36,768 nucleotides of DNA. It comes from a bacterium. GTDB taxonomy: Bacteria > Zixibacteria > MSB-5A5 > WJJR01. The notes beneath the pieces are model-generated. The model worked only from the letters and a program-made list of their open reading frames with translations, was not told where the DNA came from and did no database searches. Position numbers and translations under genes: made by a program. This document shows, piece by piece, positions 7,531 through 15,422 of the stretch. The stretch is taken from assembly GCA_021813505.1 (NCBI GenBank), contig JAKAKI010000050.1:1-36768 (forward strand), read 5' to 3'. The number at the start of each line of letters is the position of its first letter. Positions within the stretch are counted from its first letter, which is position 1.

Positions 7531-9132
7531 GTGAGACTTGAACTGGGACTGCGCCTCAAGCAGACGCTGGCACCACAGCTGATTCAATCGTTGAAGATGC
7601 TGCAGATGCCGGTGCTCAAACTTGAGCAGGTTCTCCGGCAAGAGTTGTCGACCAACCCTATGCTTGAAGAAGTCGATACGCTCGAAACGGTTGATGAATC
7701 CGAACCGGCAACCGCTGAGATCGTCGAGCCGCCAGCAGAATCCGACAAAGACGAGAAGATCGACTGGGAGAGCTACCTCGGTGAAGATTCCGAGTTTGTA
7801 CCCCACCATTTCTCGGAGCAATCCGAAGAGCAATGGGAGCGGGCGCCGGTTTTCGAGCTGACACTTTACGACCATCTGGTGGAGCAGTTGAATTTCTCGA
7901 AGCTGACTCCCGAAGAGGTCGAAATCGGTGAGTTTATCATCGGGAATCTCGACCCCGCCGGCCTGCTCGGCATGTCTGTCCCTGAATTGGCCGAGGCGCT
8001 CAAAGTCCCGGTCGAAAAGGTCGAGCATGTCCTCAAAGTCGTGCAGGGTTTTGACCCACCGGGCGTCGGTGCCCGTGATTTGCAGGAATCGCTCTTGATC
8101 CAGTTGGGTCAGCGCGGTGCGGGCGAAAGTCTGGAAGCCCGTATTGTCAAAGAGCATTGGCACGAGCTCGACCGCAAGACCCACATGCAGTTGGCAAAAG
8201 CCCTCGACGTTTCGATTGAACGGGTGAAAGAGGCGATGGAGGAGTTGCGCACGCTGTCACCGCGTCCCGCGCAGGGCCGGTTCACCTCTGCTGCCATGCC
8301 GGTCATTCCCGATCTGATCGTCGAGCGCCTTGACGACGAGTATATCGTCTTTCACAACGACCGCAATCTGCCCCGGCTTCGGGTCACAGCCGCGTACCGT
8401 GACGTTCTGCGTCGCGGGAGTACCTCCGAAGAGGAGATCAAGAAGTACGTTAAAGACAAACTGGAGCAGGCGCGCTGGCTCATCAACGCTATCAATCAGA
8501 GACGGTCGACCATGATCAAAGTCATGGAAGCGATTGTCGAGGAGCAGAAGGAGTTCTTCGAAAAGGGCGCCAGCTTCCTTAAGCCTCTGCGGATGAGCGA
8601 CATTGCGACGCGCGTCAATATGAACGTCGCGACCGTATCCCGCGTCTCCAAAGAGAAGTATGTCCAGACGCCCCAGGGCGTGTTCGAGATCAAAGCGTTC
8701 TTCACGGGTGGCGTCGAGCGGTCCGACGGTGACGCCATGACCCGGCGCAGCGTCAAGACCCGTATTGCCGAGATGATTCAGGCGGAAGATCCGGCGAATC
8801 CGCTCTCGGATCAGGATATCTACAAGAAGCTTCAAACCGATGGCATCCAACTGGCCCGGCGTACCGTGACCAAGTATCGCGAAGAACTAAAAGTGCCATC
8901 CGCCAGATTCCGTAAGCGCGTATTCGGGCGTGAAGGCGCTCATGCCGTTCACGCGGTTGCCAGGCCCGATGCGGAGCCACCCCCGCTGCCGGAAGACGTT
9001 GAAATCAACGACGGTTTCACCATGACCCGCGAACCGGAATCTGTCGATGATCGCGCCATCGGGCACACCAGGCTCCATCCGGCAGCACCCAAGGGAGCAT
9101 CGGGACCGACGGTCACGACCGGGAGAGTTTGA
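7531..9132 (+). CDS. rpoN: RNA polymerase sigma-54 factor RpoN
   Basis: 533 aa from a GTG start preceded by AGAGGGTGAT. RpoN directs RNA polymerase to -24/-12 promoters and needs AAA+ activators. Region I is the Gln/Leu-rich start (LKQTLAPQLIQSLKMLQMP, residues 9-27), followed by an acidic region II (~47-100), the core-binding domain (~108-250), a helix-turn-helix (MSDIATRVNMNVATVSR, ~355-371) and the RpoN box ARRTVTKYRE (442-451). Typical RpoN proteins end about 15-20 residues after this box; here a Pro/acidic tail of ~70 residues (463-533) continues. A terminator hairpin follows. In many bacteria rpoN sits beside hpf and PTS-Ntr genes; hpf and hprK lie just downstream here. No activator gene was seen in the window. 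Confidence 0.95.
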   Translation: MRLELGLRLKQTLAPQLIQSLKMLQMPVLKLEQVLRQELSTNPMLEEVDTLETVDESEPATAEIVEPPAESDKDEKIDWESYLGEDSEFVPHHFSEQSEEQWERAPVFELTLYDHLVEQLNFSKLTPEEVEIGEFIIGNLDPAGLLGMSVPELAEALKVPVEKVEHVLKVVQGFDPPGVGARDLQESLLIQLGQRGAGESLEARIVKEHWHELDRKTHMQLAKALDVSIERVKEAMEELRTLSPRPAQGRFTSAAMPVIPDLIVERLDDEYIVFHNDRNLPRLRVTAAYRDVLRRGSTSEEEIKKYVKDKLEQARWLINAINQRRSTMIKVMEAIVEEQKEFFEKGASFLKPLRMSDIATRVNMNVATVSRVSKEKYVQTPQGVFEIKAFFTGGVERSDGDAMTRRSVKTRIAEMIQAEDPANPLSDQDIYKKLQTDGIQLARRTVTKYREELKVPSARFRKRVFGREGAHAVHAVARPDAEPPPLPEDVEINDGFTMTREPESVDDRAIGHTRLHPAAPKGASGPTVTTGRV

Positions 9133-9157
9133 TTGCGAGTTATCATTGCACCGATTT

Positions 9158-9195
9158 GGGGACGGACTTATCATAAGCCCGTCCCCTTATTTATT
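9158..9195 (+). terminator. Rho-independent terminator after rpoN
   Basis: GGGGACGG (9158-9165) pairs with CCGTCCCC (9179-9186), the interior extends the stem (CTTAT/ATAAG), and TTATTTATT follows. It separates rpoN from glpX. Confidence 0.7.
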
Positions 9196-9261
9196 CTGGG
9201 GTTCGTTGATTGATCTGCGATAAACGATTTTCACATATCACATGATGATCCGGGGAGGCGC

Positions 9262-10227
9262 ATGGACCGCAACCTTGCCTTGGAAATGGTACGTGTAACC
9301 GAAGCAGCGGCTTTGGCGAGCGCCCGTTGGCTCGGGAAGGGAGATGCCAACGCCGCCGATGGCGCCGCTGTCAACGCCATGCGGACGGTTTTCAATGCCG
9401 TCGAGTTCGACGGGACGGTGGTGATCGGTGAAGGGGAACGCGATGAAGCCCCGATGCTCTACATCGGTGAGAAGGTCGGCACCGGGAATCCGCCACAGGT
9501 CGATATCGCCCTGGACCCGTTGGAATGCACCAATTCGGTAGCTTATGCCCGGCCCAATGCCCTGGCGGTTGTCGCCATCGGAAAACATGGCCACTTTCTC
9601 CACGCCCCGGACACGTATATGGAGAAGATAGCCGTCTCGGAAAAGGCACGCGACGCGATCGATATGACGCAAAGTGCCTGTGTCAACTGCCGGAATATCG
9701 CCGACGCACTGGGCATTAGCCTGGAAAACATGACCGTGGTGATCTTGGACCGCGAACGCCATAAATCACTTATCGATGAAGTGCGAAGCTGCGGCTGTCG
9801 CATCCAGTTGATCGCCGATGGGGACGTTTCCGCCGCCATCGCGACCGCCCTGCCGGATACCGGCGTCGATGTGCTCATGGGTACCGGTGGCGCCCCCGAG
9901 GGGGTGCTGGCCGCCGCCGCCCTGCGCTGCGTGGGCGGTGTCATGCAGGCACGGCTTAAGCCACGAAATGACTTGGAGATCCAGCGCGCCAGGAAGATGG
10001 GCGTGACTGACATCAATCGCATTTTCACCGAAAAAGAGCTGGCCCAAGGGGATGATATCATGTTCGCCGCCACCGGGGTGACGAACGGGGACCTGCTCAA
10101 AGGTGTGCAATTCAAACCCGGAGGTGCTCTGACCCATTCTATCGTCATGCGTGCTCGAACGAAGACAGTACGGTTCCTGGAAACACATCACTCGTTTGCC
10201 AACAAACCGGCGTTCGATCAGTTCTGA
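9262..10227 (+). CDS. glpX: Fructose-1,6-bisphosphatase class II (GlpX)
   Basis: 321 aa, ATG preceded by GGGGAGG. It hydrolyses fructose-1,6-bisphosphate to fructose-6-phosphate for gluconeogenesis; some homologues also take sedoheptulose bisphosphate. Visible landmarks are Asp33 (NAADG), VVIGEGERDEAPMLY (53-67, Glu57), LDPLECT (84-90, Asp85 and Glu88) and NALAVVAIG (99-107), then the GTGGAPEGVLAAAALRC loop in the C-terminal half. The usual DP(L/I)(E/D)GT motif has Cys89 in place of Gly. The gene lies between rpoN and hpf, beside the carbon/nitrogen regulators, and has its own strong ribosome-binding site. Confidence 0.93.
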   Translation: MDRNLALEMVRVTEAAALASARWLGKGDANAADGAAVNAMRTVFNAVEFDGTVVIGEGERDEAPMLYIGEKVGTGNPPQVDIALDPLECTNSVAYARPNALAVVAIGKHGHFLHAPDTYMEKIAVSEKARDAIDMTQSACVNCRNIADALGISLENMTVVILDRERHKSLIDEVRSCGCRIQLIADGDVSAAIATALPDTGVDVLMGTGGAPEGVLAAAALRCVGGVMQARLKPRNDLEIQRARKMGVTDINRIFTEKELAQGDDIMFAATGVTNGDLLKGVQFKPGGALTHSIVMRARTKTVRFLETHHSFANKPAFDQF

Positions 10228-10275
10228 CCCGCGGCATGTGTGTGCGGGGCCGCTTTTCAGAAAGGAGTCGTGGTG

Positions 10276-10632
10276 ATGAAAGTCCGAATGACAGCCCGGC
10301 ACTTCGACCTCAAAGAAGGACTCAAGGAACACGTGGAAGGACGCTCCACTCAATTGGAACGGTTCTTCGACAACATCATCGACCTCCATTGGGTGATGGA
10401 GATGGACAAGCACCGTCACTCGGCCGAACTCAGCGCCCAGGTGCACGGCTCGGTCCTGACCAGCCGTGCGGAGACCGGCGATATGCGCAGTTCGGTCGAT
10501 GAAGTCACGACTAAGATGGAAGCACAACTCAAGAAATATAAAGAACGGCTGAAAGACCGAGACCAACGCGGCGTCGCCAATGGCAAGACGTCGTTCACGT
10601 TCGGGTCGCCTGGTGAAGAAAGCGCGATCTGA
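10276..10632 (+). CDS. hpf: Ribosome hibernation promoting factor, short form (HPF/RaiA family)
   Basis: 118 aa. The ATG at 10276 is chosen because AAAGGAG (10261-10267) precedes it by eight bases; the GTG just before is possible. The protein has the beta-alpha-beta-beta-beta-alpha pattern of the family, beginning MKVRMTARHFDLKEGLKEHV and ending with the helix VDEVTTKMEAQLKKYKERLKD. Its length fits short HPF, which binds the decoding centre of idle 70S ribosomes and promotes 100S dimers together with RMF in gamma-proteobacteria; it lacks the C-terminal dimerisation domain of long HPF. It lies 48 bp after glpX and is followed by a strong terminator. The position near rpoN is conserved in many bacteria. 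Confidence 0.9.
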   Translation: MKVRMTARHFDLKEGLKEHVEGRSTQLERFFDNIIDLHWVMEMDKHRHSAELSAQVHGSVLTSRAETGDMRSSVDEVTTKMEAQLKKYKERLKDRDQRGVANGKTSFTFGSPGEESAI

Positions 10633-10641
10633 GAGGGGATG

Positions 10642-10673
10642 GCAGGGGCGGCCGACTCGGCCGCCCCTGCTTT
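10642..10673 (+). terminator. Rho-independent terminator between hpf and hprK
   Basis: A perfect 12-bp GC-rich stem (10642-10653 with 10659-10670), a five-base loop and a short T run follow hpf immediately. It should end or attenuate transcripts before hprK. Confidence 0.75.
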
Positions 10674-10711
10674 AGAAGCCGCACCACGATAGCATTCGCG
10701 GCGGGGGCGCA

Positions 10712-11680
10712 ATGGACACTGTCACAGTAGAGCGATTACTTGAGGATCGGCGCAATCAGTTCGAATTGGCGGTGCTCGCCGGCCGCACCGGACTGAAACG
10801 TAAGATCCTCAACGCCGAGATCCACCGGCCCGGTCTGGCCCTTTCCGGTTTTGTCGAACGGTATCCCAATAAACGCACCCAAGTATTGGGCGAGACCGAG
10901 CTGGCATATCTCAATTCGCTCGACTCTGATTTGCGCCGCGAAGTCCTGGAGCGGCTATATCGTCTCGATCTCACTTTGGTTGTCTTATCCAAGAATCTGC
11001 CCCCGCCGGAGGAGATGGTGGCGCTGGCAGACCAGTACCAGACAGCGCTCCTGAGTACGCGTCTTTCCACCACGGAATTCATCTCGCGTCTTTCGGTCTA
11101 CCTTGATACCAGGTTTGCGCCATCGACCCAGATTCATGGCACACTGGTCGACGTCTACGGTGTCGGTCTGCTGTATACGGGAAAATCCGGGATCGGCAAA
11201 TCCGAAGTGGCACTCGACCTAGTCGAACGCGGCCACCGGCTGGTTGCCGACGACGTGGTCCGAATCACGCGGCGTTCAGCGGAGGTGATTATCGGAACCG
11301 CCGGGGAACGGCTCGGGCACCACATGGAGATCCGGGGGATCGGCATCGTCAATGTCGAGAAGCTCTTTGGTATCCGCGCGGTTCGGCAGCAGAAACGTAT
11401 CGAGGTTGAAGTCCGGCTGGAAATGTGGAAGGATGAAGTCGAGTACGAACGCCTCGGGCTGGAGGACAAGTTCACCACTGTCCTGGGAACGGAAATCCCG
11501 CTCGTGACAATTCCCCTGTCGCCCGGCAAGAACATCACGGTGATCTCCGAGGTGATCGCCATGAACCACATGCTCAAAGTCTATGGCGTTCATACACCCC
11601 GGGAGTTCTCGAAGGCGCTGGCCGACGAAATGATGCGCCGCCATGCCACGGCGCAGTATCTCGAGTCGGATACGGAGTGA
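10712..11680 (+). CDS. hprK: HPr kinase/phosphorylase
   Basis: 322 aa, the usual length. HprK phosphorylates or dephosphorylates the regulatory Ser of HPr-type proteins, linking carbon state to gene control. The N-terminal domain (~1-130) precedes a P-loop kinase domain with TQIHGTLVDVYG (139-150, catalytic His142), Walker A GKSGIGKS (157-164), VADDVV (178-183) and the family signature MEIRGIGIVNVEKLFGIRAV (205-224). It belongs to the rpoN-hpf-hprK neighbourhood seen in many Gram-negative bacteria that use a PTS-Ntr-like or incomplete PTS. No HPr, EI or EIIA gene is within this window, so its substrate must be encoded elsewhere. Confidence 0.95.
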   Translation: MDTVTVERLLEDRRNQFELAVLAGRTGLKRKILNAEIHRPGLALSGFVERYPNKRTQVLGETELAYLNSLDSDLRREVLERLYRLDLTLVVLSKNLPPPEEMVALADQYQTALLSTRLSTTEFISRLSVYLDTRFAPSTQIHGTLVDVYGVGLLYTGKSGIGKSEVALDLVERGHRLVADDVVRITRRSAEVIIGTAGERLGHHMEIRGIGIVNVEKLFGIRAVRQQKRIEVEVRLEMWKDEVEYERLGLEDKFTTVLGTEIPLVTIPLSPGKNITVISEVIAMNHMLKVYGVHTPREFSKALADEMMRRHATAQYLESDTE

Positions 11681-11785
11681 ACGGCGCATCTCTCCCCGAC
11701 CCTATGGGACATTGGCCGAGAGAGCGATTCCGCCGATAATTGAAATATGGGAATTTCGAGATTGGCGCAAAATATCGAGGGTCCA

Positions 11786-11857
11786 AGGGAGGGCAAGGCC
11801 CCCGCCGAGCCTCTTGTCCGCGCGGAAACATGGCTCGGCGGGAGCCTTGCCCTCCCT
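11786..11857. repeat. Palindromic repeat, family 1, copy 1
   Basis: Two 26-base arms (11786-11811 and 11832-11857) match as an inverted repeat at 25 of 26 positions around a 20-base loop. A second copy with the same core lies at 17286-17355. The element occupies most of the 238-bp gap between hprK and the MCE-domain gene. It resembles the widespread GC-rich repeats whose translation reads GEAPAEP. Confidence 0.75.
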
Positions 11858-11918
11858 CACCACTTCGTTTCCCTGTAACTTGGGCACCTAACCCGCAAAC
11901 TCTGAAATCGACCAGGCC

Positions 11919-12821
11919 ATGGAAGGCTCACGCACAGAACTCAAAGTTGGTCTGACCGTCATCGCGGCGGTGGCGATATTCGCCATCGCGTTGTTCTGGG
12001 TCAAAGGTGTGCGCCTCCATCGCGACTATTATCGCGTGGATGTCTGGTTTCCGAATGTGGGCTCACTGGAGATTGGTGACCCGGTTTCTGTATCGGGCGT
12101 TCGTCGTGGCAAGGTCGAAAACGTCGCTCTGGACCGGGGCGGTGTGCGGGTGGGCGTGTCGCTCGGCAGCGATGTCAAGCTGCGCTCGGATGCCGTGTTC
12201 ACGATCAAAAACGTGGGGCTGATGGGGGAGCGATTCATCGACGTCGCCACTGGATCGGCGGCTGAGCCGTGGCCCACCGATTCCGTTCCGCATGGGGTGT
12301 ATGACACCGGCATCCCGGAGGTCATGGCCCTGATCGGCGGCGTCACGGGAGAATTGCGCGAACTGGTGATTGCCGTGCGCTCGTCAATCGGGTCGGACAC
12401 GACGTTATCGCGATTGGCGCGCGTTTCCGAGAACCTTGAGCATCTCTCCCAGCAGGTAACCGGTCTGGTTGAGGAACACCGTGGCGGTATCGGGGAGACG
12501 ATGGGCAACTTGCGGACGGCCTCGCAGGAGTTGCGCCGCACGATCGAGGACAACAGTGCCTCGGTGACCCGGACCGTGCATCACTTCGACTCGGCCGCCA
12601 CCAAACTCAATATCTTCGCCGACCGTCTCGACACACTGTCGCACACGGTGCGCAACATCGTCGACAGCATCAGCACCGGCAACGGCAGCATCTCCCGGCT
12701 GATTAAAGATGACCAACTTGTCCGCCGTTGGGAATCCGCGGCTAAGGAGATCGACGCCCTCGTCGCCGACATCCGCGCCAATCCCAAGAAATACCTGAGC
12801 GTGCAGGTAAAGCTGTTCTAG
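11919..12821 (+). CDS. MlaD/MCE domain lipid transport protein
   Basis: 300 aa. A single N-terminal membrane helix (~9-27, LTVIAAVAIFAIALFWVKG) anchors the protein with the rest in the periplasm. The MCE domain (~38-115) has YYRVDVWFPNVGSLEIGDPV and VSGVRRGKVENVAL, typical of MlaD-like substrate-binding subunits that form hexameric rings and move phospholipids between membranes. The remainder (~130-300) is helical, with coiled-coil character, as in longer MCE proteins that bridge the periplasm. The usual partners (MlaE permease, MlaF ATPase) are not adjacent in this window, although such a system is expected to need them. It could be a separately encoded subunit. Confidence 0.85.
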   Translation: MEGSRTELKVGLTVIAAVAIFAIALFWVKGVRLHRDYYRVDVWFPNVGSLEIGDPVSVSGVRRGKVENVALDRGGVRVGVSLGSDVKLRSDAVFTIKNVGLMGERFIDVATGSAAEPWPTDSVPHGVYDTGIPEVMALIGGVTGELRELVIAVRSSIGSDTTLSRLARVSENLEHLSQQVTGLVEEHRGGIGETMGNLRTASQELRRTIEDNSASVTRTVHHFDSAATKLNIFADRLDTLSHTVRNIVDSISTGNGSISRLIKDDQLVRRWESAAKEIDALVADIRANPKKYLSVQVKLF

Positions 12822-12894
12822 TTAGGTGGCCGCGATCTCAGGGGCTGTTGATAAAGCCATAGCATCCATCGTGACGTGATGATCCTTGGGGTGC

Positions 12895-13016
12895 CACGGA
12901 CAAGGAAGGCCGAGCAGCTCTTTGCTCGGTCTTCCTTGTCCGTGTCTGTTGGGGGCTAATCAAAAGGACACGGACAAGTTGATTCTCCAAAGAGCCGGAG
13001 AATCAGCTTGTCCGTG
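12895..13016. repeat. Paired hairpins with shared 10-bp outer arms
   Basis: Hairpin 1 spans 12895-12944 and hairpin 2 spans 12969-13016. Both start with CACGGACAAG and end with CTTGTCCGTG, but their inner stems differ (GGAAG/CCGAGCA versus GATTCTCC). The pair lies in the 260-bp gap between the convergent MCE and Mut7-C genes and could also serve as a bidirectional terminator, although no clear T run follows. Confidence 0.7.
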
Positions 13017-13081
13017 GTACCCTGAACTTGGACTGGACTATTAGAAACGACCTAAAGATCGCTACCTCGCGTAATGCCACT

Positions 13082-13558
13082 TCACACGGGCAACCCGATT
13101 CCCCTCAACCTCTCCACCATCCGCGTTAAGTGCGTGCCCTCCCAGTACACGCGGCCGCAGACGCTGCACGTTTTGAACTCAGTCCTAGTCTTCTGGACGT
13201 ACGGCGGGATGCGGTCCCAAATGTCCGTTGCGGCTACCGGGGTGATCGGCGAATTGCACATGGTGCAGCGGGTAAGAACTCTGGCTTGGTCGATCACAAG
13301 AGATAGACTGTCGATCACTTCCCGGAGCTGCCCCACCGGATCTGAGGATTGCAGCAGGATGGCTTGCCGTGCCAGAACCATCGCGGCGAGATGATGGTCA
13401 CGCGTCAGGATGATGCGGTCCTCGTTCCCTGCGATCATCAAAACTGTTGCGTCGGTGGCGGACTGATCATGCCGGCAATCGAATCCTACGAACCTGAGCC
13501 AGCGAGCCAGGCGTCCACAGTGGTCATCACAAAGGAACCTCGGATCCTGAACTTCCAT
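13082..13558 (-). CDS. Mut7-C RNase domain protein with zinc ribbon
   Basis: 158 aa. The N-terminal ~95 residues fit the Mut7-C domain, a PIN-like fold with acidic residues at Asp11/Asp12 (FLCDDHCGRLARWLRFVGFD) and Asp54 (IILTRDHHL). The C-terminal half contains a zinc ribbon, C98-x2-C101 (RCTMC) and C131-x2-C134 (TCSVCGRVYWEGTH), which is the standard bacterial architecture. The domain is related to toxin-type and exonuclease RNases; a cellular RNA target is not established. GGAAAG lies six to seven bases before the ATG. It is encoded alone, convergent with the MCE gene and divergent from the ABC exporter. No antitoxin partner is evident. Confidence 0.85.
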   Translation of the reverse strand: MEVQDPRFLCDDHCGRLARWLRFVGFDCRHDQSATDATVLMIAGNEDRIILTRDHHLAAMVLARQAILLQSSDPVGQLREVIDSLSLVIDQARVLTRCTMCNSPITPVAATDIWDRIPPYVQKTRTEFKTCSVCGRVYWEGTHLTRMVERLRGIGLPV

Positions 13559-13667
13559 GTCATCTTTCCGTGCTGGAACTTCTCAAAACCCGAAAAAGGT
13601 CCAACGATGGTACGATTGAGGCGTTAAATTACGCTGCTGCCGCGCGAGCAGGCGCGGCACCGTAGGT

Positions 13668-15416
13668 ATGTTCAAGAATCTCGATCTCATATGGCCCTAT
13701 CTCAGGCGGTATCGCGCTTACATGTGGTGGGGGTTCGGCGCCACGGCGGCCTCCAACGGCCTGTCGCTTTTGATGCCGATCGTGCTGCGCTCCGCCATTG
13801 ACAGAATTTCCGATCACAACGACGCCTCGCATCTCCTGACCGATGCCGTGATCATCGTCGGCCTGGCCGCCTTCGCCGGACTGTTTCGATTTTGGATGCG
13901 CCGTACAATCATCTGGGCCTCGCGCAAAGTAGAATACGATCTGAGGGCCGACCTCTTCGCGCACATTTTGCGCCTCGATGCCGGATTCTTCGACAGGACG
14001 CCAACCGGCGACATCGTGACCAAAGCCTCCTCCGACGTGGAGCAGGTGCGCATGATGGTCGGTCCGGCGGTGATGCAGGGGATGAACACGCTGGTGACCG
14101 CGGCGGTGGCGGTCCCGATGATGGTGTATCTCGACGCACACCTGGCGCTGATTGTCCTGCTTCCCCTGCCCATTCTGGCGTTGGTGACCCACCTGATCGG
14201 CTCCGTGGCTCATCAAAGATTCATGGCCATCCAAAAGCGTTTCTCGGAGTTGTCGGCCTCGGTGCAGGAGACGCTTTCGGGAATCCGCGCCGTAAAGACT
14301 CATGTGCGCGAGAGCGAAAAGGAGCGGACGTTCCGCGAAGACAACCTGGACTATTTCAAACTGAACATGGGCTTGATCAACATCTCGGCGGGATTCTTCC
14401 CCTTCCTGGGCATGATCTCCGGCGCCACCATTCTGTTGGTGCTGTATTTCGGCGGCAAAGGTGTCATCGCCGGCGAAATCGGCCTCGGGACATTTGTGGC
14501 GTTCATGATTTACATGGGAATGCTGATCTGGCCGATGATCGCGCTGGGATGGGTCGTGTCGTTGTATCAGCGCGGTACAGCGTCGTTGCGCAGGTTGGGA
14601 ACGATCTTCAACACCAAGCCCGCGGTCAATGATCCGCCGGCCGACGTTGCCAAGCATCTCGCTGCCGACGGTACTCTGGAAATGCGGAATCTGACATTCT
14701 CGTACAATGGCAACGGTCACTCCGCCCTGCGCAACATCACGTTCTCGATCTCCCCCGGCGAAACAGTCGCCATTGCGGGACCGACCGGTTGCGGCAAATC
14801 CACAATCGGCCACCTGTTGTGGCGGCGTTACGCGGTCGGCGATGGGGCGATGCTCCTTGGCGGCGTCGACGCCAACCGAGTCTCGGTGGCCGAATGGCGG
14901 TCACAGATTGCGATGGTTCCCCAGGAGCCATTCTTATTCTCGGAGACGCTGCGCGCCAACATCGAATTCTCGGGGCACCCGCTGGATGAAGGCCGTTTGA
15001 ATCAGCTCGGTGAGTATGCCGCGCTCAACAAGGACGTGGCGGATTTCCCGGAGGGCTACGATACGATTGTCGGCGAACGGGGAATCACCTTGTCCGGCGG
15101 GCAGAAGCAACGCGCGACCCTCGCACGCGCCCTCGCCTCGCCGGCGGGCATTCTCGTATTGGACGACGCGTTTAGCGCCATTGATGCGCAGACCGAAGAG
15201 GAGATCCTGGGACGGTTGAGCACGCTCTTCGGCAGCCGGATCATCATCCTGATCACGCATCGGATTTCCACACTCCAACGCGCCGATCGCGTGCTGTTCC
15301 TCGACGAAGGCCGTCTGGCCGACAGCGGTACCCACAATGAAATGGTGACCCGGGGCGGGCCGTATGCCCGTTGGGTGGCGCGTGAGGCCCTGAAAGAAAA
15401 GCTGGAAGAACTGTAG
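13668..15416 (+). CDS. ABC exporter half-transporter, degenerate Walker B subunit
   Basis: 582 aa, fused membrane domain (six helices, ~1-315) and ATPase domain (~335-582). Walker A GPTGCGKST (371-379), signature LSGGQ (475-479), Walker B ILVLDDAFSA with Asp500 where the catalytic Glu should be, and H-loop His531. It ends six bases before the next exporter gene. The partner has an intact Walker B Glu but an altered signature, so the two should form a heterodimer with one active and one degenerate ATP site, as in BmrCD or TM287/288. Such exporters pump drugs, lipids or peptides across the inner membrane. Substrate unknown. Confidence 0.93.
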   Translation: MFKNLDLIWPYLRRYRAYMWWGFGATAASNGLSLLMPIVLRSAIDRISDHNDASHLLTDAVIIVGLAAFAGLFRFWMRRTIIWASRKVEYDLRADLFAHILRLDAGFFDRTPTGDIVTKASSDVEQVRMMVGPAVMQGMNTLVTAAVAVPMMVYLDAHLALIVLLPLPILALVTHLIGSVAHQRFMAIQKRFSELSASVQETLSGIRAVKTHVRESEKERTFREDNLDYFKLNMGLINISAGFFPFLGMISGATILLVLYFGGKGVIAGEIGLGTFVAFMIYMGMLIWPMIALGWVVSLYQRGTASLRRLGTIFNTKPAVNDPPADVAKHLAADGTLEMRNLTFSYNGNGHSALRNITFSISPGETVAIAGPTGCGKSTIGHLLWRRYAVGDGAMLLGGVDANRVSVAEWRSQIAMVPQEPFLFSETLRANIEFSGHPLDEGRLNQLGEYAALNKDVADFPEGYDTIVGERGITLSGGQKQRATLARALASPAGILVLDDAFSAIDAQTEEEILGRLSTLFGSRIIILITHRISTLQRADRVLFLDEGRLADSGTHNEMVTRGGPYARWVAREALKEKLEEL

Positions 15417-15422
15417 GATCGA

